NCBI GenBank assembly: GCA_037043015.1
Contig: CM073328.1
Span: forward strand, 9,211,495-9,275,494
DNA: 64,000 bases
Source: Bryum argenteum
Lineage: Eukaryota > Streptophyta > Bryopsida > Bryales > Bryaceae
Reading direction: 5' to 3'
Positions 50,416-60,907 of this stretch are shown in pieces. The position numbers were made by a program, and so were the translations under genes. Every line of letters begins with the position of its first letter. The first letter of the stretch is position 1. The notes below the pieces were generated by a model. It searched no databases. It was not told where the DNA came from and saw nothing but the letters and a program-made list of their open reading frames with translations.

Positions 50416-50830
50416 AAGCCTAGTCCGCAATTTGCAAAGGAGATGAGGCATGTCACCAAAGATCTAATCAAGAGTTCCAATCTGGAGTTAGATCTTCAAT
50501 GCCATGCCTCACCTCCATTGCAAACCTATAGGGAGCATCAGTCCTACACTTTCATCTGTTTTCTTTATTGCAGACAAGTTCCAACAAACTACTTCACCTG
50601 CAATATCTCAGAAGAAGAGGGTGTAGGGAGGAGATATGCAAAGAGTGGAAAGCGATCGGAGGCAACATCAACATTGAGGCATTGTGAGAGTGGACTTTTA
50701 TACTTTGAGGGCGTGGTGCCACTTTCCTTCTTCATAAGGACTACAATTTTAGCTTGTGTAACACATGATTAGTAAACATCTTTTGAACCTTGCACACAAG
50801 GTAAGGAATCAATCTCTTTCAACTCCAAGA
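50416..50830 (+). repeat. direct repeat copy 1, about 400 bp
   Basis: Opens 'ggagatgaggcatgtcacc' and ends with 'accttgcacacaaggt...tcaactccaaga'. It matches 51815-52215 in the same orientation at moderate identity, including 'tcagaagaaga' and 'aggcattgtgagag' blocks. The 109-codon ORF inside has no domain. Confidence 0.65.
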
Positions 50831-51094
50831 TTTGTATTTCCTAATTTTATCAAATGGAAAATTTCTTTTCTATATCATAGAATTGAATCATTTACACAAT
50901 GTTTGTTAAGTGGTTGATAGGTTGTTCGATAAGAGTAATCTAGCAATAGGTTGGTTTGTTATTAGTTGAAGTACAATATGTTATTAGTTGAAGTATGATA
51001 GAGCCCTTCTTGACTTACTTGCAATAAGTTGAGATGGTATAAATGAGGTGTTTTGTTCATAAATGTCACATTTGACCTTTTTGTGTTTCTTTAG

Positions 51095-51291
51095 GTGGTG
51101 GTAAAGCGCCGAAGGCACCACAAGCCTTGGCTAGCCTGTTAGGGCTCATGGCCTCCAATGAGAAGGTCGTCCCCATGCACCGCGTGGTGCTCACCAACTA
51201 TAAACCACCCAACGATTGTGGAGGGTCCTTGGACCTTGTTGTATGGGTACCTCAAAGTCCTTTGGGAGGATACTATATCAAGTATCTTTAA
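51095..51291 (+). other. exon-like open stretch of unknown origin
   Basis: After a good acceptor (TTTCTTTAG, ending 51094) a 65-codon frame reads GGGKAPKAPQALASLLG, continues through MHRVVLTNYKPPND and ends YYIKYL-stop at 51289-51291. It is much GC-richer than its neighbours. No family recognised and no donor-side partner exon found. It sits between the two 400-bp direct repeats, so it may be cargo of a composite mobile element or a captured gene piece. Confidence 0.35.
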
Positions 51292-51814
51292 GGCACTAGT
51301 AACTAGCTAGAAACTAGCCTAGTTATAGGCTCCACCCTTGAGCGAGAGGGAAGTGGTAATGTTCCAATTTTCCCTAGTCAAGGTGGCCATCTTTCTTTAG
51401 TCTCCCTTACAAAGAAAGAGATATTTCTAAGGAATTTTTTTAGTATATGATAAATTTCAGATTGGAAGCTACACTAACTATGCCTAGACAAGTATGTTTT
51501 CTTCATCACACACACATTTAAGCACGATTGCTGTATGTGCGTAGAAATACTTAAGAAGCTAAAGGTGAAGGTGATGAAATGTAGAGAAGAGGAAGATTGC
51601 ACTCATTGGAGAAGACTCAAAAGCAACATGCACATGAAAGTACTTATGTGTCTTTATCCTATATACTTTGTAAATAGTGGAGATAAAGCAACTTTCAACT
51701 TTACAGACAAGGTTCAACAATAAGGGCCTCTAAGGTCTTGTAGCTCCCTAGAACATGGAAGATATACATTCTCCTACACCATGTGCATTGTCTTCATGCA
51801 CAATATGTGGTTTG

Positions 51815-52215
51815 CATGGGAGATGAGGCGTGCCATTGAAGCTAGACCTTCAATACTACGCGTCACCGCCGTTGCGAACGTACACTGTCTAATATGCCGC
51901 CCATTTGCAATAAGTGTGGTTGCAATGCTTCAGAAGAAGGAGGTTTAGAGAAGAGGTCTGAGAGGAGGAATTTGGAGAAGGAGGTTTAGAAAAGAGTTCT
52001 GAGAGGAGGGATTTGAGACGAGAGTATAGAGGGATCGAAGCAACATGGAATAGGAGGCATTGTGAGGGTAGGCTTTTATACTTGAGGGCCTTCCTACTAC
52101 ACTGCAAGTTTTTCTTTTTGTGAAATATATGCATGCACTTCCAAGTATAAACCATGCTTTCAACCTTGCACATAAGTTGTGAATCAACTTCCTTCAACTA
52201 CAAGTCTTGTTTGGA
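51815..52215 (+). repeat. direct repeat copy 2, about 400 bp
   Basis: Second copy of the 50416-50830 repeat, containing an internal duplication of a 'gaggaatttggagaaggagg'-type purine-rich block. Copies are diverged, so the arrangement is old. Confidence 0.65.
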
Positions 52216-53300
52216 GAAAATTGAAGAACAATAAAATTTCAAATTTTTGGTGAATCATTCCCTTTTTAACTAAGGAGATTTCATCATGCCCTTATTGCAT
52301 TTTTGAACTTTCAAAGTGATTTACTCCTCAAGTAAAAAAAACTTGAATCATAGATGCTATTAATATACATATTTTGGAACTCTACAATTTGTGAAAAAGG
52401 TTAATTTCAAAATTGAATAACTATGAGGCTCACCAAAGGTAAAATATCATGATGTTGACCCAATAATTGTTAATAATTAGCTACTCAAGATCACCAAAAT
52501 TACCAAAATTACCTACTTGCATCGTCCAAATTTTTTCTTGATGGTTGTTTGTTGATAGTTGTCTCAATTGAGCCTTTTGTGCATATTGATGTATTTGCCT
52601 CATTGGTATTGGCAGGTTGTAACTTATGTTTTGAGGTTTTGTGCATTTGGGTCTCTTAGTAGGGTGTTGATGTATAATTATAGAGGTGCCTTCAGTGACA
52701 TAACATATGTAAAAGTACCAAGTGAGTTGGTAATAATTTGGCGGTGTGTTGGTCAATGACGTATGTATTGGTAGATGGCGTGTTGATCTTCAAAATTTGT
52801 TTGTTGATGTATCACAAACTCTTTGTGGCGTGTGTGAAACTAACATGATTAATGGTTTTATGTGCATTGACTTGGTAGAACGCTTTTGATTGGTTGTAAG
52901 TTTTGAATATCTTGTCCATTTAAATACTTTAGTGATTCCTTTTTTTGCATGCCAGCTCAAGGATCTCTTTTCTTGAAGTGGATCTACCCATGGAATTTCT
53001 TTCTGATCTACGAGGCTTATGCGAGGGAGGGGAACATGATCTCAAAATGGTAAATGTGAGTTACACTATATCAAACAAAATTTTACAAGTAATTAGTTTG
53101 TGCATGTTGAGTTAGACGTATTGTTGTATGAATCTTTCAAGCTTTAAAATTTTCAAAAATTACCGTTCTACTTTGCAAAAATGTAATGGATGATATATAC
53201 ACATTCATAGAATCTATTAGACACCGTCATAACCAACAAGCCAACATCCATATCCAGCATCACAACAACAATAAGCACAAGATATCAAATACAATAAGCT
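52216..53300. other. AT-rich intergenic
   Basis: No gene seen. 52540-52820 loosely resembles the 49900-50310 and 61560-61850 repeats ('ggtgtgttggtcaatgacg' type blocks). Confidence 0.4.
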
Positions 53301-53309
53301 CCACCACAC

Positions 53310-53584
53310 TCATGCGAGCGACGATTTGAGGGGGTTTGCAATGTTTTTTCCTCAAATGCTGCTCAAGTTTAGCAACATTATGGAACTTGCTTGAGCAACG
53401 TTCTCAATAAAATAAGCAATATTATCTGATCACCAAGCAACATTATTTATAATCTAGTGGAAAACGTTGCTTATTTTCTTAAGAACGTTGCTCAAGCAAG
53501 TTCCAAAACGTTGCTAGACTTGAGCAACATTTACTCAAAAACAACATTTGTGGCGTTGCAAACCCCCTCCTTTCTAGTAGTGAG
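53310..53584. mobile_element. foldback MITE with CACTACTAGAAA terminus
   Basis: Relative of the element at 11209-11550. Left arm GAGGGGGTTTGCAATG and right arm GCGTTGCAAACCCCCTC are inverted, followed outward by TTTCTAGTAGTG, which inverted is CACTACTAGAAA, the hallmark of CACTA-superfamily termini. The interior has repeated 'ggaacttgcttgagcaacg' blocks in both orientations. Non-autonomous. Confidence 0.75.
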
Positions 53585-54433
53585 TTTCTACTGAAACTGA
53601 CTTCAGGACTCCACTGAAAGGAGAAGGTCAAGGTGAAAAATCCTCCCTTCGATCGCACAGCCGCAAGGAAATTAATTTGCACAAACGTAGAAAACAACAC
53701 ACGACGACAGTCAAGTGGCTTCGATCGGTTCTCCTCTCAAGCAAATCTCTCAATCTTCACGGGAATGAGCCAAAAATCACTAAATCATTTCCTACTCTCA
53801 CAGCCCACTGCTAGCAGAAGCGTCGTTCTTGATTCCCGTTTTTAGCATAAAGTGATCAAACGGCGCCATATTTGTGAGCCATTCTGTTCCGCGATGGGCG
53901 GTGTCTCTCGTTCGAATCCGTCACAACAGACAAGCTGTTGGACCGCGTGAAGCGGCAGGGGCGGCGTACTCTACCATCATCGATTCGAAGTCCCAGCTAA
54001 GCGCTTCGGTTGTTTCCGCTGCTGTCGCTAGAATATTCGCAAATTGGATTCTCCGTAAATTACATTCTCCATAAATTGGATGGATGGATGAAGTTTTAAG
54101 CGGATGAGTCACAGATGATATGTGAATGGATGAAAATGTACAAGAACGAGTGTCCACCTATTGAATGAATGAAATATAAAAACTGGATGTAAAATTGGAT
54201 GAATGGTAACAATCCTCTGTTGGATGAGAATAAAATGGATGAAATCATGTTATATTATATATTAATATATAAATCATATTACTTCCCCGGTTTGCTACTA
54301 GGAGCAAGAGCTCCAGAACAAATTGCAACACTATGTGCCAACCTAGTCTGATTTTCTTGATAGACTACCCCGGGAAGAAGCCGATGAGAAACTTCCAGTA
54401 GCTTTTGTTGCAAGCCGTTGTGAGGAATTCTAC
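53585..54433. other. 3' flank of the INTS9-like fragment
   Basis: A GC-rich patch (53600-54060) has no recognised exon; 54070-54245 is rich in GGAT tetranucleotide repeats; 54246-54290 is AT-rich. The remaining exons expected for Integrator subunit 9 are not found here. Confidence 0.45.
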
Positions 54434-55457
54434 ATCAGAAATGATGAGAGTATGACATTTTGCCAATGGGGCCACATCTAGTGGTATCACATGGTTAGTC
54501 GTCACCGAAGAAGCAACAACGTAGCCCACGCTCTGTCTAGCTCCAAAAATGAGCCAATTCGATGCCCCGATTCCCATCCCAGAGCTCGATGGGGAAACTC
54601 TCAGACTGCCATTTACATTCACCTCTTCGCCAAACCGCAGTTTCTGCACATGAATGAAGCAGTCTCGAATATCCTGTGCACTGCAACGCCATGGAGGGCT
54701 ACTTCAGAACAAAGCCTGCTGAAACGGAAAAAGCAGTGACGCGAAATTCTAACCTGTAAAGTGGCTGCCAATTTGCCCGATTCGAGAAACACCGACCGAG
54801 TGAAGAGCTCCTCACATGCTCTGGCAATGTGCACAGCAACGAAGGGTCTAACCACGGTGGTTTCTGCTCGCTATGTTCTAGCCTTCCATAACTAAATTCC
54901 GAGTGGAGAATCACTAACTCCTCCATCATCATTCTACTGATCTCGGCTGTTGCTTTAGTGGCATACACCTGCACATGAAACGCTATCATATAAGAGACTA
55001 TGATTTCTGATGAGGTTAAATGATTTAGTGAAAGAATCATGCGAGTCCTGGAGAGCTTGCCTTGCCACGGAAATCGGGATGCTTCGTCAAGAAGGGAAGG
55101 CCAAGCATGGCCGAGGGATTTGAAACGATGACAGCATCCAGTAATCCGACAACCACAAGCTCCAGATTCGCAACTTTGTACCATGGCTCTCCCTTCGCAA
55201 GAACCTGTCCGTTAACTTTTTTGAAAATTGAATTGGTCACATCTCTATGCTCCCTTGCTCTTTTCCTCTTGCGGACTGTGATTAAGCTTCGGACATTGTT
55301 GTCGACCGCAAGGCGCGGGGTGAAAGAGCGATAGCGGTGATAGGTCGATCGGACACTCCAGTAGAACACAAGATTGCTCGAAGTCCAGTAGGTGGCATGC
55401 AAGCCCGGACTCCTCCTCCCGGCTGGAGTGCTTGCCACACCCTAGCGATGTCTGCAT
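54434..55457 (-). pseudogene. Integrator complex subunit 9-like gene, N-terminal part only
   Basis: Minus strand. Starts at ATG 55457 with CHLLDFEQSCVLLECPIDLSPL, the first beta-strands of the metallo-beta-lactamase/beta-CASP fold of INTS9. Exon 2 ends at 55061 (VSNPSAMLGLPFLTKHPDFRGK split by the intron), exon 3 is 54754-54968 (YATKATAEISRMMMEELV), exon 4 is 54434-54680 (LRVSPSSSGMGIGASNWLIFG, then SSVTTNH). These match the order of INTS9, a non-catalytic partner of the INTS11 RNA endonuclease. Exon 2 ends in a GC donor (AAG|GCAAGC). Between the start frame and the exon 2 frame I found no intron that keeps frame, and about 400 C-terminal residues are absent down to 45 kb. Either a truncated copy or a gene with distant exons. 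Confidence 0.65.
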
Positions 55458-55474
55458 ACAATTGATTAGGCCAT

Positions 55475-55488
55475 AAACCCTAAACCCT
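55475..55488 (-). promoter_or_regulatory. double telobox upstream of the INTS9-like start
   Basis: AAACCCTAAACCCT lies 18 bp upstream of the ATG at 55457. Telo-box motifs (AAACCCTA) are known in plant promoters of translation and cell-cycle genes, and also match Arabidopsis-type telomere repeats. Two abutting units beside a start codon favour the promoter reading. Confidence 0.55.
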
Positions 55489-55750
55489 GAGGTTGCAAAA
55501 AATTCAAGGGTGAGGGGTTCCTTACCAGCGTCATCGCTTGCATACTTTTAACATACTCCGTTGCAATTATCGCCGATCACTATGCGCTGAAAATTGCATG
55601 CCACCCGGGAAATGCGGAAGGAGGGGTCCATGTTTGCTAGTTTCAGCAGCCTTCTCATAGTTTCAGCCTTTTTTGTTGGGCCTGTCCTTCACTTTGCCTG
55701 CTGCTTGCCCTCGTCTTGTCTGCTGCACCATAACCTGTCTCCTTTGTCGC
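55489..55750. other. short intergenic stretch
   Basis: Between the INTS9-like start and the LEA-like exon. Plus-strand ORFs (55594-55905, 55673-56083) are the antisense of the LEA-like exon and its extension. Confidence 0.4.
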
Positions 55751-55888
55751 CTACGCTACGTCTCCGGCAGTGTTGTAGGTTGTCTCCTTCATTTCCTGAG
55801 CTGCATCCGAAGCCTTCGACGCTGCATCGGCTCCGGTATTCTTCAAGTATTCTGCACCTTCCTTCGTCTTCTCAGTTGCACCTGTATT
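55751..55888 (-). pseudogene. LEA group 3/4-like exon fragment
   Basis: On the minus strand, after an acceptor ATACAG, the frame reads ATEKTKEGAEYLKNTGADAA, then SKASDAAQEMKETTYNTAGDVA and stops. This is the alanine/lysine-rich amphipathic 11-residue pattern of late embryogenesis abundant proteins. Past the stop the same frame continues LEA-like (ATKETGYGAADKT), so the terminal TAG probably replaces an ancestral tyrosine codon. Upstream minus-strand sequence (FGVPGPLPYPFFKKP) may be an unrelated exon piece. No complete gene model can be built. Confidence 0.5.
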
Positions 55889-55966
55889 GCACATCACATG
55901 CATAAGCCAGTTCATTGTAGGTTTCTTGAAGAAAGGATATGGAAGCGGCCCTGGTACTCCAAACAC

Positions 55967-56565
55967 CGTACTTGTCGGACTAGGAGCAGGTATGATTCGT
56001 TACTTTCTGTTTCATCAGATTTGAGAACCTGGTGTGGGGGGAATTGCAACTTGTCATTTGAAATTTCTAATCAGGGACCCTAGAGCAATGCAGAAGGCAC
56101 CTTCACCCAGGGAGATACGGCTACAGCGTCCGGAGAGGAAATCGCCACACCTTGATGTTTGGAAAGAGATGCCTAGAGGACTCGGTTTACAATGTCTTCA
56201 GATTTTCCTAATGCTAGATGTTAGATAGAAGCCAATGTCTTTAGGTACATAGTCAAACGGACTTATAGATTACTGTGCTAAACTTGAAAGACATGTAAAT
56301 GCTTGTATACAAAAGGAAAGAGATTTGAGGCAGGTACATGACTATTTAGATTTTGAACTCCAATTTTTCATGGGAAGACCTAATTTCCGACATAACATGT
56401 CTTTGCTGAAAAGACTCGATCAAGTTTTGAATGCGAATCATATTTATGATTATTGTGTGTCAACTTGCAATGAGTCTTATAATATATTTTCTGAGAAGTC
56501 TTGTATTTTCCAATTCGAAAAAATGTATATTCCAATTCAAAGTCCTCTACGTCCTAGGTTTCATC
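55967..56565. other. intergenic, nothing firm
   Basis: Short ORFs only; no domain or splice pattern recognised. Confidence 0.4.
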
Positions 56566-56569
56566 TTAA

Positions 56570-57375
56570 CCCCTAAAGGAGAAAGGAACTATTTGCATGC
56601 TTTACCCTCAAAATTGCCCTCTTTCAATGCAAGGTGAGATTTTAATTTTATGACATATTTTGAAGTATATAACCGTAAGATCTAGTAGATAACTTGTACA
56701 AGATCATGTACGCAAAATTTTGAACTAAAATTCCTCACCGTTTGTGAGATCTTAACGTTCAAAGCTGGATTTTTTTATTTTATTTTTTTCCCTTGTTGAG
56801 AAAAGAGAAAGCAATGTTTTGAGGGCCAAAATAACCACTTTTGGGAGTAAATTTGATTTGAGGCTCTTCAAATTCTTGATGTTAGGTGAGTTAGGAATAT
56901 GTCAATGCAATTTTTATCCTCAGAGGACCTATGAAAACTATAGAAATGCTTCATTTTTCACATGGAGGTATGCTAAATTTCAAATACAAAGGCCGGTCTT
57001 TGACAATAGAAAAGGCATGTGAAATATTATTAGATTGGAAATCCGAACGGTGAGATCATGCCTCGAAACCTTATTTGCACAAAGAAAAATAAAAAATAAA
57101 AAACTTGAAAAAAAGTAAAATCTCAAATTTTGGTGAATTTTTGAAGTTTCTGCGATCTAATAGATTTTGGGCAGATTTTGAGAATAAATGAGCATATACC
57201 ACAGTTTGGGCAGTTTTGGGTAGTTTTCAAATAGTGTTTTCAAACTTTGAGTGTGAATATCTTCTAAAGTATGAGGAATTTCAAAGCATGAAATAACTTT
57301 TCGGAAAGGTATGGGAAAAATATATGATTTGCCAAAGGTGCAACTTCATGCGGTCTAAATTTAGTAATTCCGATG
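56570..57375 (+). mobile_element. TTAA family 2 element, right-truncated
   Basis: TTAA at 56566-56569 then CCCCTAAAGGAG. Collinear with 47331-47990 ('actatttgcatgctttaccctc' split by few changes) and with 35591-36250. It stops being recognisable near 57375, before the right terminus seen (inverted) at 21784. No coding capacity. Confidence 0.7.
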
Positions 57376-58082
57376 CTGCCCAGATCCAAATCGACCACAG
57401 AATGGTCGATTTCTCCTTTACTGGTTAAAAACTTTACTTTAATCTCATTATTGCATTTCCACGTTCCTTCTTACCCTGGAACACACCTGGACCAACCCCG
57501 AATACACTCCTCATATCAGTTACGGGGAAGTATCCAAAGCTAAAACGATGTAGAGTGGCAGGGTAAAGTTTACTAAAGAATCATCCACTACATAGGCCCC
57601 CCTCTTCCCTGAGGTAACTCGAGCTTGATGCTTATAGTTGATTTTACCAAATCATGCAATAGTTTTCCGATAATATCAAATTAGTCAAAATAAGTGTTGA
57701 AAACATGTCCCACTATTAGTATTATAACCTCCAGGCATAAACATTCAAGGATAAATCAAACTAACATCCTACCCAAGCTCGCCTCAAAATAGCTTTGGGA
57801 TGTTGTAAAAGAAATAACCTTTTAGGTGAGCACAATGTATAGAGACACTTAAAAATTTATTTGTAATTGAAAACCCTCATTGAGTTTGAAATAGGTCCTA
57901 ATGATGGGATTGAGTGGGTCTAGCCCTTTAACGCGCCTACATCCAAAATGTGGACGCCGGAAGCTAGAAGCAATTTTCATCCATTCATAATTCTCTTGGT
58001 TCTTGAGCTAGTTGACTATCATTTGTATGGTACAAATCTTCAAAATAAGATCTTGTGATTCTTCGAAAATCCATAGAATTAG
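57376..58082. other. intergenic, nothing recognised
   Basis: No gene or element found, apart from a weak 'agccctttaacgcgcctac' terminus-like piece at about 57924. Confidence 0.4.
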
Positions 58083-58086
58083 TTAA

Positions 58087-59066
58087 CCCCTAAACGTCCT
58101 CGGGGTATTTTTAGCAAAAAACCATTTTTTCAAAAAAGTGTAATACATGAAAATGAAAGCAAGAAATTTAGATCTCAACCGTACAAACTTGTAGTAGACT
58201 TGTTGTATGTCATGTGGACAAAAACTTGACTCATGACACCTCATAGATTGCGAGATCGTAACGTATTAGTGCGCAAAACAGGGTACAAAATTCCATCATT
58301 TTCACTTTGAAGTGAAAATACTACCAACATGAAATTTGCAACCAAAAAATCACAAACTATAAAGTTGTTCATCTTCATGTCAAGAACACTTTTGTAGCAA
58401 AAAATTTCATCAAAAAATTATTTTGGCTCAAATAGTAGCCTTCCAGCGGTGAAAACTACCCCAAAATTTACAAAGAAAAAATAGTCCAAAACTAGACCCT
58501 CTGCACTAAAATCCATGCCCTATGTTCAATACATCTTCAATTAGGTCAAGGATTCTACCACTATAACTAGACTCTTATTGGACTCCATCCCAAAAAATAA
58601 AACCAAAATCCAACGGTGGATGAGGGAGATCTAGCTCCTCAAAATCGTCCATTTTTTCACTTTTTTTATTGTAGAAACATCATGGCAAATCCAATACCAT
58701 AGTTATTTGGATTAAAAAACTTGAAACTAGAAAGTTGTTAAGATGCATCTAAAGATCATATTTATGTAAGAAAAATTCATAGAAAACTATTTTTGATTCT
58801 ACATAATTAGCTTGCAATGGTAAAACATGCTCCAAGTTTGGAATCTCAAAATCAAAAGCTGCCTTCACTAAAATGCTTGCCATTAATTCATACTTCATTG
58901 TATCGGTCTGCAATTTTTAATACACATACTAGACTTGATGTGGGACCCAACCCAAGTTATTTCGTTCAAAACGAAGTCGGGATGAAGAAGTTATGGCTCT
59001 TAAAAGTTTAAAAGTTTCTGCCCTTCATCCAAAATGTCGTTTTTCGACATCAAGGACGTTTAGGGG
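58087..59066. mobile_element. 980-bp TTAA element, both ends present
   Basis: TTAA at 58083-58086 and 59067-59070. Ends CCCCTAAACGTCCTCGG and (inverted) CCCCTAAACGTCCTTGA match over 14 bp. A hairpin TGTCG-TTTTT-CGACA lies 17 bp in from the right end (59035-59049). No ORF above 64 codons. The best-preserved member of the family in the window; 1469-2300 and 21537-21779 are fragments of it. Confidence 0.9.
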
Positions 59067-59070
59067 TTAA

Positions 59071-59978
59071 TGTCAAGTTTATTTCTTAGTTCAGAAAGTG
59101 AGATCTTAAATATGATTATCCAAAATAAGTAGGATCAAATAAAGGAAATTTAGCACATATTGCATGTTATTCTGAATTTGTACCAAATTTTTTCAAGTAA
59201 AAATTGTTAACTTGGGAGTTTTAATTGAATTTCAAAAGAAAACCATGCAAAATTAATTTTAAAATATTAATATAATCTTTTGTTAAATCCAATTGTATAG
59301 ATGTAATTTCCACATTGAGATTTACAACTATTGTTTGTATATCCACTCCAATTTTGTAAATCATCAAACACTTTATAGCACATTTTTGAAATTGGTGATT
59401 TGGGACGTTAAAGGGGTAGACTCCAACCTTACTTGCATTTGGGGGGCTTTGAATTAATTAATTAATTAAAGTAATTAAAACCCCATGTCCAAGGCAGCCC
59501 GCAGCTATCGGCTGCCCCTCCGCATCCCTCATCCAAGGCATTCGCCTCCTCATCGAAGGCGTTCCCCATGTTCCCGTGTTCTCATGTTCTCATGTTCTCT
59601 CCCATTCGAAATGCTTGATCCGACGGCTCGAGATGTAGCACATGATTGGACGGCCAGGATGATCCAGGCCGGACTACCAAGCTAAGTGACGAGATACAGT
59701 AGGCCCCACCATAGTCCTTTAAAGAGGCAATATGCCGCGAAGCTATGCCACTGGAAGAACAACGAGGCCCCACCCCACCCTCGTATGGGGGGAGCTGAAT
59801 TACTATTTCCAGAGCCTTTCAATCAAAAGCGTCACTTCACCGGGTTAACAGGAACCAAGAACGACGCTTCTGCTAGCAGTGGCCATAACGCAATCCACTC
59901 ACAAGCGAAACACAGTCTAACATCCAAATTACTGTTGCCTAACACAATAAGCCCACACTAAATCAACAAAGTCACATC
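59071..59978. other. intergenic with GC-rich patch
   Basis: AT-rich to 59480, then GC-rich. The ORFs at 59485-59961 have no domain; the GC-rich part is probably the 3' flank of the minus-strand exon that follows. Confidence 0.4.
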
Positions 59979-60268
59979 TCAAGCTAGCTCCCAAGCAACT
60001 GCAACAGTTTCCAATTTTGAACGCAATGAAGGATCGCACTGTCTTAAAGCTCTCTCAAACAGGATCCGAAACTGGAGGAACAAGCATGCTTCGGCCAAAG
60101 AAATCTGCGATCCACAAGGACCATGACGCTGGCCACCGAAGTTCCAGTGAAGAGCTAGATCTTCGATGACAAGCGTCCCGGCCGTTGTGATCGAACCCAG
60201 ATTGAGTATGCCCCTCGCTTGCAAATCCTTTCTTCGATCATTGCAGAAGTGGCATGCGAAAGTAACTA
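59979..60268 (-). CDS. orphan terminal exon of an unrecognised gene
   Basis: Minus strand. After an acceptor-like ATATATAG (about 60269-60276) an open frame reads TFACHFCNDRRKDLQARG, passes a WNFGGQRHGPCGSQ stretch and SLAEACLFLQFRILFERAL, and stops at 59979-59981. About 96 codons with good amino-acid composition and no low complexity. A CxxC pair (CHFC) and Trp/Gly/Cys-rich centre hint at a metal-binding or compact domain. No family recognised. Upstream exons would lie above 60280, but nothing convincing was found before the MITE at 60649, so this may be a gene remnant. Confidence 0.4.
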
Positions 60269-60644
60269 TATATGAAGCATCTGAGCAAAATCAGGTCTGA
60301 TCGGAACATGTCGACATGTTTCAGCATAGCTACTCTAGCCATGTTCTGGTATGAAAGAACCTCAAAGCTGCTGAGAAACCATGTTGAAGAGGGTGAAGAC
60401 CTGTGACTATATGCATACAAGAGCCTTGGGGTGAGAAAAGTACTATAGACTTAGGGTTACGAAGACGACTTTCTCATATGGATATGTTTATGCACTCTAA
60501 CCATTTATAGTCATTTATAGCACTCTGTAATATCACACTTGTGGAGCGGTGACATGTGAAATGTGGCCCAAAGTAACTAGCTACGGTTACAAGGAAGGAG
60601 ACCTTCACTCTTAATGCTTTCCTCGTGCAGATGCTTAACAACAC
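60269..60644. other. short intergenic stretch
   Basis: A minus-strand ORF at 60281-60420 (with LSYQNMARVAMLKHVDMF) might belong with the orphan exon downstream, but no donor joins it in frame. Otherwise AT-rich. Confidence 0.3.
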
Positions 60645-60648
60645 TTAA

Positions 60649-60903
60649 CCCCTCAAGAAAGCCGAAATGGTTTCTTTGGAATTTTTGCAGATAAAAAATT
60701 TCAGTCAACTTTGATCAATACAATCTCAAAATTGGAAAAAAATTAACAGTTCAAATTTGCTATTTGAGTAAAGGGTTAAGTTAATTTCAAGATCCTGCGG
60801 TTGGATCTTCTAATTTATGCTTAGATTGAGTTTCTTTGGGCCTGAAGTAGAAAAAGGTTCTTTATGATGATTTAGACAATCTTGTATTAAAGACCTCTAG
60901 GGG
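60649..60903. mobile_element. 255-bp TTAA MITE
   Basis: TTAA at 60645-60648 and 60904-60907. Ends CCCCTCAAGA and (inverted) CCCCTAGAGG are only partly matched. A hairpin with stem AAGAAA-CC / GG-TTTCTT and a GAAAT loop sits a few bases in from the left end. No ORF. Either a diverged member or a chance TTAA pair; the hairpin supports membership. Confidence 0.6.
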
Positions 60904-60907
60904 TTAA

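Noticed and set aside
50443-50772. 109-codon plus-strand ORF
   Set aside because: Falls inside a 400-bp direct repeat whose second copy does not keep the frame open.
53909-53935. GTTCGAATCC, like a tRNA T-loop / B box
   Set aside because: Flanking bases do not form a T stem and no acceptor or anticodon arm pairs with it, so no tRNA gene was called.
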